In this document: piece after piece, positions 11,170-18,173 of the stretch
Position numbering within the stretch: the first letter of the stretch is position 1
Layout: the number at the start of each line of letters is the position of its first letter
Origin: Lentilactobacillus kefiri
GTDB taxonomy: Bacteria; Bacillota; Bacilli; Lactobacillales; Lactobacillaceae
Assembly (NCBI RefSeq): GCF_007989105.1
Contig: NZ_BJVK01000024.1
Coordinates: 1 to 33,298 of the forward strand
Direction of reading: 5' to 3'
DNA: 33,298 nucleotides
Program-made: the position numbers and the translations under genes
Notes under the pieces: model-generated
The model's database searches: none
What the model saw: the letters and a program-made list of their open reading frames with translations, nothing else
Told to the model about the DNA's origin: nothing

Positions 11170-11952
11170 ATGATGGAATGTTTTTCTCCAGAAACGATTG
11201 ATCACTTGAAATATTATGTTTATACATATGCTGATCCAACAAATCATGAAATCTTTTATATAGGGAAAGGGACCGGTAATCGAATCTTTGCCCACGAAAA
11301 AGACGCTGCCCAGGATCGTTATGAAAGTAATAAAATTGAACGCATTAACCAATTAACTCAACACGGCCAGCAACCAGAGCTACACATTATTCGTTATGGA
11401 CTTAGCGAAACCGAAGCCTTTGTTTTAGAAGCGGGGTTAATCCGGACATTTCTCTATTGTCATCCACATAGCTATTTTAATTCAGATATTGATTTGACTA
11501 ATAAAGTAGCGGGCCATGATCATGATCAAACTGGTACCCCTGGGGAATTGGAATTATGTTTTGCAGCACCCGCGATTACTTGTGCAGCCATTTCTTTGCC
11601 GCATGCTGTGGCTATTATGATTGATCAACCTCACTTGATGCTTTCAGCCGCTTCATTTAAGAAACATCAGGCCTTGATTAAACAACACGTATGCGGTGAT
11701 TGGTGTATGTCATTATATAAGGCTCAACAGGTCCAAACAGTGATTGCCCTCATAAAAAATACGAATGGGTTAATTGCAGGTATTTATCAGGTACAGGGAA
11801 TGCCAAAAGTTATTGAAGCTCCAACACCTAAACAACCCCAGCATCAACGAATCCGGTTTCGTTTAAAAGGAATGCCCAGTGATTTAATTGGTAAACGGTT
11901 AAATTTAAACCGCAAAGTTGGAGCACGATTACCCTTCAAATATTTATGGTAA
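11170..11952 (+). CDS. GIY-YIG nuclease-like protein
   Basis: The N-terminal 100 residues form a GIY-YIG nuclease fold of the LEM-3/ANKLE1-like type. Visible parts are YYVYTY as the GIY strand, FYIGKGTGNRIFAH as the YIG strand plus the conserved Arg and His, and SETEAFVLEAGLI with the catalytic Glu, followed by LTNKVAGHDHDQTG. The remaining part (to residue 260) has a basic C-terminus and is not recognised. The start is uncertain. ATG at 11170 lies 12 bases after AAAGAGG; a TTG at 11158 directly abuts that site. The gene sits 151 bases after the CRISPR array in the same direction. Nuclease activity follows from the family; a defence or DNA-processing role is inference from position only. Confidence 0.75.
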   Translation: MMECFSPETIDHLKYYVYTYADPTNHEIFYIGKGTGNRIFAHEKDAAQDRYESNKIERINQLTQHGQQPELHIIRYGLSETEAFVLEAGLIRTFLYCHPHSYFNSDIDLTNKVAGHDHDQTGTPGELELCFAAPAITCAAISLPHAVAIMIDQPHLMLSAASFKKHQALIKQHVCGDWCMSLYKAQQVQTVIALIKNTNGLIAGIYQVQGMPKVIEAPTPKQPQHQRIRFRLKGMPSDLIGKRLNLNRKVGARLPFKYLW

Positions 11953-12126
11953 CTAACTTACTTGAATAAAGAGCTTCCAAAGTACAAAGGGTTTGTGCTG
12001 ATTAAATATCAAAAAACTTTCAGCTAACAAAGATTAAAAAAAGACTTTAATGGTGGCTATACTAATCGCTAACTACCCAATCTTTTAATTGTTAGCCAGT
12101 CTTTAAAGGGCATGCTATAATATAGA
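11953..12126. other. AT-rich spacer before the toxin-antitoxin locus
   Basis: No gene was found here. An imperfect inverted repeat pairs AAAGACTTTAA..GGCTA near 12042-12061 with TTAGCCAGTCTTTAAAG near 12092-12108. The right arm runs into the promoter of the antisense RNA (TATAAT at 12116-12121). Confidence 0.4.
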
Positions 12127-12245
12127 TAGAAAAAAGAAGCCCCGTGCGAACAGGGCTTCCCATGTAGAGCCGTTAAAGACGGTGGCATAACTTAATACGA
12201 TTAAATAACCGCTAGCTTGCCGGAGCTAAAGCGGTTATTTTTTTT
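12127..12245 (+). ncRNA. candidate antitoxin RNA of a type I toxin-antitoxin locus
   Basis: A small RNA gene runs opposite to the holin-like toxin. Its -10 box is TATAAT at 12116-12121, with a weak -35 (TAGCCA, 12093-12098, 17-base spacer). The transcript would open with a stable hairpin (GAAGCCC 12136-12142 with GGGCTTC 12153-12159). It continues through a GTAGAG..GGTGGC module (12164-12186) and ends at the terminator stem 12203-12245. Its 3' end is antisense to the toxin stop and 3' region. This is the arrangement of Fst-like and BsrG-like type I loci in Firmicutes. There is no open frame of note in it. The RNA is inferred from promoter, structure and terminator, not from transcript data. 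Confidence 0.65.
12203..12245. terminator. bidirectional terminator shared by toxin mRNA and antisense RNA
   Basis: AAATAACCGCT (12203-12213) pairs with AGCGGTTATTT (12230-12240), with an inner AGCT/AGCT pairing. On the + strand it runs straight into T residues to 12245. On the - strand it follows the toxin stop codon, which lies inside the stem, and ends in ATTTAAT. Convergent transcripts therefore overlap here. Confidence 0.75.
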
Positions 12246-12339
12246 GCTGACTTTTGATCAGCTCAACAATTAATGCAATTAAGGCTACGATAAACGTACC
12301 GAAAGCCAGCATTAATTGTAAAGCGTCCGCAACGGACAC
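12235..12339 (-). CDS. holin-like toxin peptide, type I toxin-antitoxin
   Basis: A 34-residue peptide starts (V/M)SVADALQLMLAFGTFIVAL and ends in the charged tail ELIKSQQKK. A short polar head, one membrane helix of about 18 residues and a lysine-rich end are the form of the lactobacillar putative holin-like toxin family. Such peptides insert into the membrane and depolarise the cell when over-expressed. The start is a GTG at 12339 preceded by AAAGGAG with 8 bases between, and an in-frame TAA directly before it fixes the start. It is too short for usual gene finders. It is convergent with the antisense RNA, and preceded by a micro-ORF and its own promoter. Confidence 0.8.
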   Translation of the reverse strand: MSVADALQLMLAFGTFIVALIALIVELIKSQQKK

Positions 12340-12372
12340 TTAGGCTACTCCTTTCGTTAGGATTTATGGGCT

Positions 12373-12390
12373 TTAAGGTTTTAACACCAT
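12373..12390 (-). CDS. five-codon leader ORF in the toxin mRNA
   Basis: In the 5' leader of the toxin message, ATG GTG TTA AAA CCT TAA encodes MVLKP. It has a ribosome binding site GGAGGTGG (12396-12403, - strand) at least as strong as that of the toxin, and ends 33 bases before the toxin GTG. Leader reading frames that control toxin translation are known from Hok/Mok. That this one acts likewise is inference. Confidence 0.4.
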   Translation of the reverse strand: MVLKP

Positions 12391-12437
12391 AAGCACCACC
12401 TCCGATCGGAAATAGCCACCGCCTTAACTTCTCTACA

Positions 12438-12473
12438 AAATACTATTATACAAGCAGACTAGCAGCTTATCCA
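12438..12473 (-). promoter_or_regulatory. promoter of the holin-like toxin mRNA
   Basis: On the - strand, TATAAT at 12445-12450 and TGGATA at 12468-12473 are separated by 17 bases. Transcription should start near 12438, giving an untranslated leader of about 100 bases that contains the GTAGAG..GGTGGC module (12415-12436) and the MVLKP micro-ORF. Confidence 0.65.
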
Positions 12474-12599
12474 CGTCTAAAATAAAAAAACCAGCGAGAT
12501 TTTCTTGATATCGTGATTCAAATATAACTTATAAATCAGTGGTAAGATTGACTAAAGGAATGGTTACTAATTAATATTTGCAGATAAAGGGGTGCTTCT

Positions 12600-13463
12600 T
12601 TGATAGATACCACAAAAATTATTTCCAAAAAAGCAGAATCTAATATAAATAAAATAGCAGAAGGGCTTAAAAGTCATGGAAAACTAGAAGAGTACGACTT
12701 ATTGGTTTTACTGGTTAAATATATGGTTGATTTATATCGTTTTGAAGTAAATAATTATCAGGAAAACAAATCTATTCCTCAAATGATTAGTCGCACCATT
12801 ATGGAAACTTATTTTTATGTTCTTTATTTAACTAAAAGTAAAGGCAATAAAGCAGAATATAAAATAAAAAAGAGGGCTTATACTTTAATTGCCAAGAAAG
12901 ATGAGGTTAAAAAAAGTATAAATGCTTTGTCTAATCCTCAATTGATTAATACAAATAACCCTAAAGACATAATACAAAGGGACAAAGCAATAGAACTAGC
13001 TAACAAATCCAACATGAACAAATCAGATTTAGAAGAAAGAAAAGACAACATCAACGATACGATTAAAGAATTCTTTGATGACCATTCTATCAGTATTAGC
13101 CCTAAGGACTTTAAAGATTTTTATAATGTTAGCAAAGATACGAACGGAAACTACTTGCATGGTTTACAAAGCTTAGCTATATATGTTAATGAAGGGGAAC
13201 GTTACAATCTCCTTATGCATCAGACTTCTAAAAGAGTACATGCAACTAATGTTTACCAAGAATATGATGTATCCAGTATGGCTCCTATAAGCAATCTAGA
13301 CGACAATAGACCAATATTTATTAGTGCACTCTTTGTTGGAAATGCTCTCAAATCTATAACTGACTTTTGCAATATAAAATCGTTATTTGATAAAGGTTTG
13401 GGCAGCTACGTAGATAAACTTAAGCATGAAATTCAATTGAACATAGATGAACAAAGGAAATGA
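12600..13463 (+). CDS. uncharacterised protein resembling DUF5677
   Basis: This 287-residue, largely helical and Lys/Asn-rich protein has no signal peptide or clear membrane segment. The stretch ISRTIMETYFYVLYL (residues about 64-78) resembles the R-x-x-x-E helix of DUF5677 proteins, and a later YNVSKDTNGNYLHG may be the matching S..H region. The family's function is not established to my knowledge. The start is TTG at 12600, with AAAGGGG 7 bases before it. Base composition is much more AT-rich than the cas and cit genes, suggesting recent transfer. It ends at a strong terminator and stands alone between the toxin-antitoxin locus and the resolvase. The domain match is from memory, so only moderate confidence. 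Confidence 0.5.
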   Translation: MIDTTKIISKKAESNINKIAEGLKSHGKLEEYDLLVLLVKYMVDLYRFEVNNYQENKSIPQMISRTIMETYFYVLYLTKSKGNKAEYKIKKRAYTLIAKKDEVKKSINALSNPQLINTNNPKDIIQRDKAIELANKSNMNKSDLEERKDNINDTIKEFFDDHSISISPKDFKDFYNVSKDTNGNYLHGLQSLAIYVNEGERYNLLMHQTSKRVHATNVYQEYDVSSMAPISNLDDNRPIFISALFVGNALKSITDFCNIKSLFDKGLGSYVDKLKHEIQLNIDEQRK

Positions 13464-13480
13464 TAGTCCTCCTACTAAAC

Positions 13481-13512
13481 GGCCACTAGGGTATACCCTA
13501 GTGGCCTTTTTT
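13481..13512 (+). terminator. strong intrinsic terminator
   Basis: A perfect palindrome runs from GGCCACTAGGGTA to TACCCTAGTGGCC (13481-13506) and is followed by six T residues (13507-13512). It ends the DUF5677-like gene and insulates the resolvase. Confidence 0.9.
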
Positions 13513-13519
13513 GATTCTG

Positions 13520-13528
13520 TGCTATACT
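13520..13528 (+). promoter_or_regulatory. extended -10 promoter of the resolvase
   Basis: TGCTATACT (13520-13528) is an extended -10 element, which explains the absence of a -35 box: that position is occupied by the preceding terminator. The start point would be about 40 bases before the resolvase ATG. Confidence 0.55.
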
Positions 13529-13574
13529 AGGAATTACAAATGTTCATTAGAACTGTCCAAAAGGAGAACTGGAA

Positions 13575-14159
13575 ATGGCTAAAATCGGTTATGCGCGTGT
13601 GAGTTCCAAGGAGCAACATTTAGATCGACAGTTAGCGGCTTTAAAAGACGTTGATAAATTATTTACGGATAAATTAAGTGGGGCTAACACGAATCGGCCA
13701 GAACTGCAAAAAATGCTGGCCTATATCCGTGAAGGCGATATTGTCCTGGTTACTGAATTAGACCGCTTGGGCCGAAACAACCAGGATTTGACTAAGATCA
13801 TGAACTCCATTCAAAATAAGGGTGCCACCCTTGATGTGTTGAATTTACCGTCCATGACAGGGATTGCTGACCCCAATTTACGTCAACTCATGACCAACCT
13901 CATTATTGAACTTTATAAATACCAAGCTGAAAGTGAACGTAAGCGGATCATTGAGCGTCAGCAACAAGGGATTTCCCTAGCCAAACAGCAGGGCAAATAT
14001 CATGGTCGCAAACCTCAATACGCTGAAGATGATCCCCGTTTGTTACATGCCTTTAAACTTTATCAAAATGGTATGAGCGATGTGGATGTGGCTCGAAATA
14101 CCGGGATTAAGCGGACAACCTTTATTCGGTATCGAAAGAAATTCAGTGTATATAGATAA
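13575..14159 (+). CDS. serine resolvase/invertase (plasmid-type site-specific recombinase)
   Basis: This 194-residue small serine recombinase probably resolves plasmid or transposon cointegrates, or inverts DNA. The start MAKIGYARVSSKEQ holds the catalytic Ser (Ser10) and Arg8. TELDRLGRN carries the active-site arginines, and the long E helix LIIELYKYQAESERKRIIERQQQGI follows. A C-terminal helix-turn-helix (MSDVDVARNTGIKRTTFIRYRKKF) binds DNA. The ATG follows AAAAGGAG. Such genes are typical of lactobacillar plasmids, so together with the toxin-antitoxin locus it marks this stretch as plasmid-derived. No resolution site with clear subsites was identified, although the 60 bases upstream are a likely place. 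Confidence 0.9.
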   Translation: MAKIGYARVSSKEQHLDRQLAALKDVDKLFTDKLSGANTNRPELQKMLAYIREGDIVLVTELDRLGRNNQDLTKIMNSIQNKGATLDVLNLPSMTGIADPNLRQLMTNLIIELYKYQAESERKRIIERQQQGISLAKQQGKYHGRKPQYAEDDPRLLHAFKLYQNGMSDVDVARNTGIKRTTFIRYRKKFSVYR

Positions 14160-14532
14160 ATTTCTCATTAAATAAGCAGGGCAGTGAAGAAAAAATTTAA
14201 ATAGGAGTGAAATAACAGATATATGGAAATAAAACTAATAGAGGTTAGTGCATTTTGGATAAGTAATTAAAAAGTTCCGATCCAGAAAAATACAAAGATA
14301 AACGTTGATCTAATGGCTTCATATACCTAAGAAAATAACAAATCAATTTTTAGACTTAAGATTTTGTTTATAATAGATTAGTATTAACGTTAACTAAATT
14401 CATGAGGAGTTTAAAATGAAAATTACACCAGAAACTAAAACATGGATGTAAGCTGATTCCTGTTCTTTTAATTGAGCGATTCAATCTGCATCTTTACTTT
14501 GTCAATCAATAAAGAATGGATATGGCAATCCT
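14160..14532. other. gene-poor AT-rich stretch with micro-ORF fragments
   Basis: No intact gene is present. A 15-codon frame (14223-14270, start MEIKLIEVSAFW) lies behind a distant AGGAG. A promoter-like TATAAT at 14369-14374 is followed by the palindrome TTAACGTTAA, a possible operator, and by the truncated frame at 14416. The content suggests decayed mobile DNA. Confidence 0.4.
14416..14451 (+). pseudogene. truncated gene start (MKITPETKTWM)
   Basis: A full set of initiation signals is followed by only 11 codons. The signals are -10 TATAAT at 14369-14374, AGGAG at 14405-14409, and ATG at 14416, and the frame MKITPETKTWM then meets TAA. The signals are too good for chance and the product too short for a gene, so I read it as the 5' stump of a gene cut by recombination near 14450. 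The original function cannot be told. Confidence 0.4.
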
Positions 14533-14589
14533 TCAATATGGCCACGTCCTTTTTAAATCATCATTACGGATAGCAAGTGAAATTGTCAT
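14533..14589 (-). pseudogene. truncated gene start after the ATC-hydrolase gene (MTISLAIRNDDLKRTWPY)
   Basis: Sixteen bases beyond the ATC-hydrolase stop, on the same strand, GGAGG is followed after 10 bases by an ATG opening an 18-codon frame, MTISLAIRNDDLKRTWPY. It looks like the stump of a further operon gene lost at the boundary with the accessory DNA. It might instead be a genuine small peptide. Confidence 0.35.
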
Positions 14590-14605
14590 GGAAAGCAGTC
14601 CTCCA

Positions 14606-15076
14606 TTATTCTTTAGTTTTACGGGTCTTAAAATAACGAACTTCGCAATACGGGTTTCCCTTGGCAATAGTACTGCCAAGGTCAAAATCAATATCATCAA
14701 AATTTTCTGCAACTGCCCGATCACCCTTCATGCAAATATCACATAGGTTGGCCATCTCGTCAGTAGTCTTACCCATCCTGAGCCATCGGTTAACGTAAGG
14801 GCAATAATGGAAATGAACTCGAAAGTCATCTTCTGTCGATTTGACGGTTTCCATTTCATAAACATTTGCTTCAAGATTATCCGTAAATTTGTCGGCGAAT
14901 TCTTTCATATCGTGAGGATCGACCATTGATTCTTTGAAATCTTGACCGTTATCAACCCCATAATCATGAACCGCTTTAATTGCAAATTTATCGTCAAGGC
15001 CATGTGCCTTTGCCTCATCAAGCATCCGCGTCATAGTTGCCGCAATCCGAGATCTTTTCTCATTTTCAGACGCCAT
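14606..15076 (-). CDS. ATC-hydrolase family protein (L-2-amino-thiazoline-4-carboxylate hydrolase-like)
   Basis: The family is named after an enzyme that opens the thiazoline ring of 2-aminothiazoline-4-carboxylate on the way to cysteine. Its members are mostly uncharacterised. The 156-residue protein shows the family pattern FHYCPYVNRW (residues about 91-100), NLCDICMKGD (about 112-121) with Cys residues, and FDLGSTIAKGNPYCEVRYF near the C-terminus. I place the start at the ATG at 15076, because GAGGTG lies about 6 bases before it; a GTG nine bases further upstream overlaps that site. It is the last intact gene of the T-box operon, 14 bases after the binding-protein gene. A cysteine-pathway role is inferred from family name and neighbours. 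Confidence 0.7.
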   Translation of the reverse strand: MASENEKRSRIAATMTRMLDEAKAHGLDDKFAIKAVHDYGVDNGQDFKESMVDPHDMKEFADKFTDNLEANVYEMETVKSTEDDFRVHFHYCPYVNRWLRMGKTTDEMANLCDICMKGDRAVAENFDDIDFDLGSTIAKGNPYCEVRYFKTRKTKE

Positions 15077-15090
15077 ATATTTCACCTCAA

Positions 15091-15948
15091 TTAATTTTTA
15101 TCGTTATCCCATGACGCTTGGGCGCCCTTTAATTTAAAGACGTCTTCGCCAAGCCACTTCTTTGACAATTTTTCCAAGTAGCCACTCTTCTTAAGTTTCT
15201 TCAAATCAGCATTAACAGCTTTAAGCAGTTTCTTATTTTTGTCTGATTTATTTGCGTAGAAGTAGTCATTCTTAAGGCCTAACGAAGGCGAAACTGTCAA
15301 TCCTTTAGCGCCCCCTGAGTCTCTAACTGGGAAGTATGCTTGATATGGATAGAAGACCGCATCAAACTGCTTTTCCTGTAGCTGCTTTAATGCGTCCCCC
15401 GCCGTCACATCACCAATTGCTTTTAAATTAACCTTGTATTTGGGATTTTGTTTATTGTAATCTTCAACAACGTTATAACGGGCATCATCACTGGAAATTG
15501 GGGCAAGTTTCAAATGTTTCTTAACAATATCTTGGAATCCTTTGATGTTTCCTTCATTTGAACGATAAACCAACCGCAAATCTGCTAACCCGACCGGTTT
15601 GGATAAAAGATAGGTCTTCGCACGATCAGCCGAATACCAGAATCCCGAACTGGCTAAATCGTATTTTCCGGATTGTAATCCAACGAAAACCGAGTTTTGA
15701 GAAGCCGTTGAATAGTTGAATTTATATTGAGGCAAATCCTTATCAATTTTTTGAAGCAATTCACCATCATAGCCACTAATCTTGCCACCTTTTGGAAATG
15801 TGTAAGGTCTGTTGGTTGTCACTCCGGCAACGTTAATGGTTGTTACTTTTTGGTTGCTGCTCGAATTTTTGCTAAGAAAATGTGCGGCACCGATTGCCAC
15901 TACAATAACAACTGCAATTGCTGAATAAATATAACCTTTTTTCGACAT
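15091..15948 (-). CDS. amino-acid ABC transporter substrate-binding protein, membrane-anchored
   Basis: This is the extracellular solute receptor of the adjoining importer. The 285-residue protein has an N-terminal hydrophobic segment (residues about 6-26, YIYSAIAVVIVVAIGAAHFL) and then a bacterial SBP family 3 domain (TINVAGVTTNRPYTF, GYDGELLQKI, SVFVGLQSGKYDL). No cysteine follows the hydrophobic segment, so it is not a standard lipoprotein and probably stays attached by an uncleaved anchor. GGAGG overlaps the end of the upstream permease gene, giving coupled translation. Its similarity is to cystine and polar amino-acid receptors, and the exact substrate cannot be read from sequence. Confidence 0.85.
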   Translation of the reverse strand: MSKKGYIYSAIAVVIVVAIGAAHFLSKNSSSNQKVTTINVAGVTTNRPYTFPKGGKISGYDGELLQKIDKDLPQYKFNYSTASQNSVFVGLQSGKYDLASSGFWYSADRAKTYLLSKPVGLADLRLVYRSNEGNIKGFQDIVKKHLKLAPISSDDARYNVVEDYNKQNPKYKVNLKAIGDVTAGDALKQLQEKQFDAVFYPYQAYFPVRDSGGAKGLTVSPSLGLKNDYFYANKSDKNKKLLKAVNADLKKLKKSGYLEKLSKKWLGEDVFKLKGAQASWDNDKN

Positions 15949-15950
15949 TC

Positions 15951-16712
15951 TTAATTACCTCCAACTTTCGCTTCTGTTTCATCAACTTGCGGTGTTTTTT
16001 TTATAACAGAATGGGTCTTCCCACTAAATACCCTTCTAGTAACGTACGTTTCAGTAAGACTAAGTATTTTCCCAAACACAAAACAAATGACCAAATATAA
16101 AAGCAATGCGTCCAAGTAGGTCTCCAAATACTTAAAGCCGAATGACGCAATAATATTTGATTTAGCCATAATTTCAATGATCCCGATGTTATAAACCAAT
16201 GCCGTATCCTTGATCAAATCTAAGAAAAAATTTGAAAAATTAGGGATTAAATTCGGAATTAATTGAGGAATCACAATTCTTCTCATGCTTAAACTTGGTG
16301 TCATACCAACAGATAACGCTGCCTGGTATTGATCCTTATCAACTGAATGATAAGCGGATCGAATTGTCTCAGATAAGTTGGCTGCCGCATTTAATGAGTA
16401 AGCAGAAATTGCAATCACCAAATGTGGTAAACTTCCCGGCTTAACATTGACACCCTGATTTTGTAAATAATACAAGAATTGTGGCAAGCCATAATAAATA
16501 ACGTACAATTGCACTAAGATTGGCGTGCCACGGACAAATGATACCAACACTGCAAAGATTTGAGAAAGAACTTTAATTTTTTTCTCCCTTATAATGGCAA
16601 TGATCGCTGCAAGAGCGAACCCTACTATAACGGAAACAACTGAGATATAAATAGTCATCGGAATTACCGAGATCAGTTTGGGTAATGAATCAATCATAAA
16701 ATGAAAATCCAT
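15951..16712 (-). CDS. amino-acid ABC transporter permease
   Basis: This is one of two different permeases forming the membrane channel of a polar amino-acid (HAAT family) importer. The 253-residue protein has about five hydrophobic helices. The cytoplasmic EAA loop that docks on the ATPase reads ETIRSAYHSVDKDQYQAALS, then VGMTPSLSMRRIVIPQ. The start has AAGGAGG directly upstream. It lies 17 bases after the other permease gene and 2 bases before the binding-protein gene. Two distinct permeases imply a heterodimeric channel. Confidence 0.88.
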   Translation of the reverse strand: MDFHFMIDSLPKLISVIPMTIYISVVSVIVGFALAAIIAIIREKKIKVLSQIFAVLVSFVRGTPILVQLYVIYYGLPQFLYYLQNQGVNVKPGSLPHLVIAISAYSLNAAANLSETIRSAYHSVDKDQYQAALSVGMTPSLSMRRIVIPQLIPNLIPNFSNFFLDLIKDTALVYNIGIIEIMAKSNIIASFGFKYLETYLDALLLYLVICFVFGKILSLTETYVTRRVFSGKTHSVIKKTPQVDETEAKVGGN

Positions 16713-16729
16713 TATATGCCTCCTTTCCT

Positions 16730-17401
16730 CTATGCCTCAACGTGTGCAAAATGTGACTGATAGGTCCGAAATCCCCATTCGATAAGGGATGCCAAGATCC
16801 AATAAATCAGTGCTAATATAATAAAGATTTTAAGCTGATAAACACCTTGGTTGACGTTGGACAAGTTGCTGGCATTTTGATACATATCCGCCAAACCAAT
16901 GACATAAACCAACGACGTTGCCTTCAAAAGCCCAATCAATAAATTCTCAACATTGGGAATTGCAATTAAGAAAGCCTGAGGAAGAATAATTTCTCTAAGT
17001 GCCGTCTCTCCAGTCATTCCAACGGAGTAGGCAGCCTTAATTTGGCCTTCGTCAACTGACAGATAAGCTGATCGAAATGCTTCTGCCATATAACCGCCCC
17101 AACCAACCGATAATCCAAAAATACCAAAAATAATTTTTGCCCAATTGTTGGAATCAATTCCAATAAACGACAGCAACTTGGGTAGGCCATAATAGGTTAG
17201 TAAGAGCATCAACAGCGGTGGTGTACCGCGAACAAGGCCAATGTACACACGAGAAACCGATTTGCCGACTTTGTCGTCCTGAAGTGATAGAAACGCAACG
17301 CCAATGCCGATTAAACTCGAAAAAATAAACGAGGCAATCAACAAAGTAATCGTATTTGGCAATCCACCAACAAGTGCAGCTAATATTTTAATCACTTTCA
17401 T
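16730..17401 (-). CDS. amino-acid ABC transporter permease
   Basis: This is the second permease of the importer, 223 residues, with the HAAT-type fold. The EAA loop reads GGYMAEAFRSAYLSVDEGQI, then KAAYSVGMTGETALREIILPQ, which matches the docking motif. It lies between the ATPase gene (14 bases upstream) and the second permease gene. A run of G residues precedes the ATG as ribosome binding site. Nothing unusual was seen. Confidence 0.88.
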   Translation of the reverse strand: MKVIKILAALVGGLPNTITLLIASFIFSSLIGIGVAFLSLQDDKVGKSVSRVYIGLVRGTPPLLMLLLTYYGLPKLLSFIGIDSNNWAKIIFGIFGLSVGWGGYMAEAFRSAYLSVDEGQIKAAYSVGMTGETALREIILPQAFLIAIPNVENLLIGLLKATSLVYVIGLADMYQNASNLSNVNQGVYQLKIFIILALIYWILASLIEWGFRTYQSHFAHVEA

Positions 17402-17415
17402 GATATGCCGCCCCC

Positions 17416-18162
17416 TTAACGATCCTCCGCAATTGCGGATAGAAATTCTTTGGTTCGTTTTTCCTTTGGATGATTAAAGATTTGATCCGGTGTGCCGCTT
17501 TCCAAAATAGCACCATCCGCGAAAAACAGGACTTTAGTCGCAACTTTCTTGGCAAATGACATTAAATGCGTCACAACAATCATTGTTTGTCCCTGTTGCG
17601 CAAGGTGATCCATATCCTGAACAACGGTTCCAACCAACTCTGGATCCAACGCCGAGGTTGGTTCATCGAACAAAATAATATCCGGTTTCAAGGCAGTCGC
17701 TCTGGCAATTCCGATTCTTTGTTTTTGACCACCTGACAATTGTGAAGGATAGGCATCTTTCTTTTCAGAAAGACCAACGTTCTTAAGTTCTTCAAGTGCA
17801 ATTTGATTGGCCTCATCTCTGGATTTACCTTGGCCATGAATCAAACCTTCTGTAATATTTTCCAAGGCCGTTTTATTTTTAAACAAATTGTAATTCTGAA
17901 AAACCATTGCAATGTGCCGTCGAACCCAAAGTACGTCATCTTTTTTAGGTGAAGATAGATCAATCTTCTTATCCCGAAAATTCATCTCACCTTTATCGGC
18001 ATTATTTAAAAAATTCAAATTTGAAATAAAGGTTGTTTTCCCGGATCCACTTGGACCGATAACCACAATGACTTCACCCTTCGAAATCTGAAAATCGATA
18101 TTCTTTAAGATATGATTGTTATCCACTGTTTTATCTAATTGGTTAACTGTTAATAATGGCAT
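17416..18162 (-). CDS. amino-acid ABC transporter ATP-binding protein
   Basis: This is the cytoplasmic ATPase that powers the importer. The 248-residue protein has Walker A GPSGSGKTT, Q-loop MVFQNYNLF, signature LSGGQKQR, Walker B IILFDEPTSALD and the switch His in VVTH. All are intact and typical of the GlnQ/TcyC group. GAGGTGA precedes the ATG. The gene starts 11 bases after the methyltransferase-like gene, so all five intact genes form one transcript from the T-box leader. Confidence 0.92.
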   Translation of the reverse strand: MPLLTVNQLDKTVDNNHILKNIDFQISKGEVIVVIGPSGSGKTTFISNLNFLNNADKGEMNFRDKKIDLSSPKKDDVLWVRRHIAMVFQNYNLFKNKTALENITEGLIHGQGKSRDEANQIALEELKNVGLSEKKDAYPSQLSGGQKQRIGIARATALKPDIILFDEPTSALDPELVGTVVQDMDHLAQQGQTMIVVTHLMSFAKKVATKVLFFADGAILESGTPDQIFNHPKEKRTKEFLSAIAEDR

Positions 18163-18173
18163 AATTGCTCACC

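Noticed and set aside
12164-12436. Direct-repeat pairing between toxin mRNA and antisense RNA as in pAD1 par
   Set aside because: The two repeated modules are inverted in the DNA, so both RNAs carry the same sense sequence and cannot pair there.
12600-13463. HEPN ribonuclease reading of the AT-rich protein
   Set aside because: I looked for the R-x4-6-H motif of HEPN toxins and did not find a convincing one.
14516-14746. A 76-codon + strand frame opposite the ATC-hydrolase gene
   Set aside because: It overlaps the real gene antisense, lacks a ribosome binding site and has no recognisable features.
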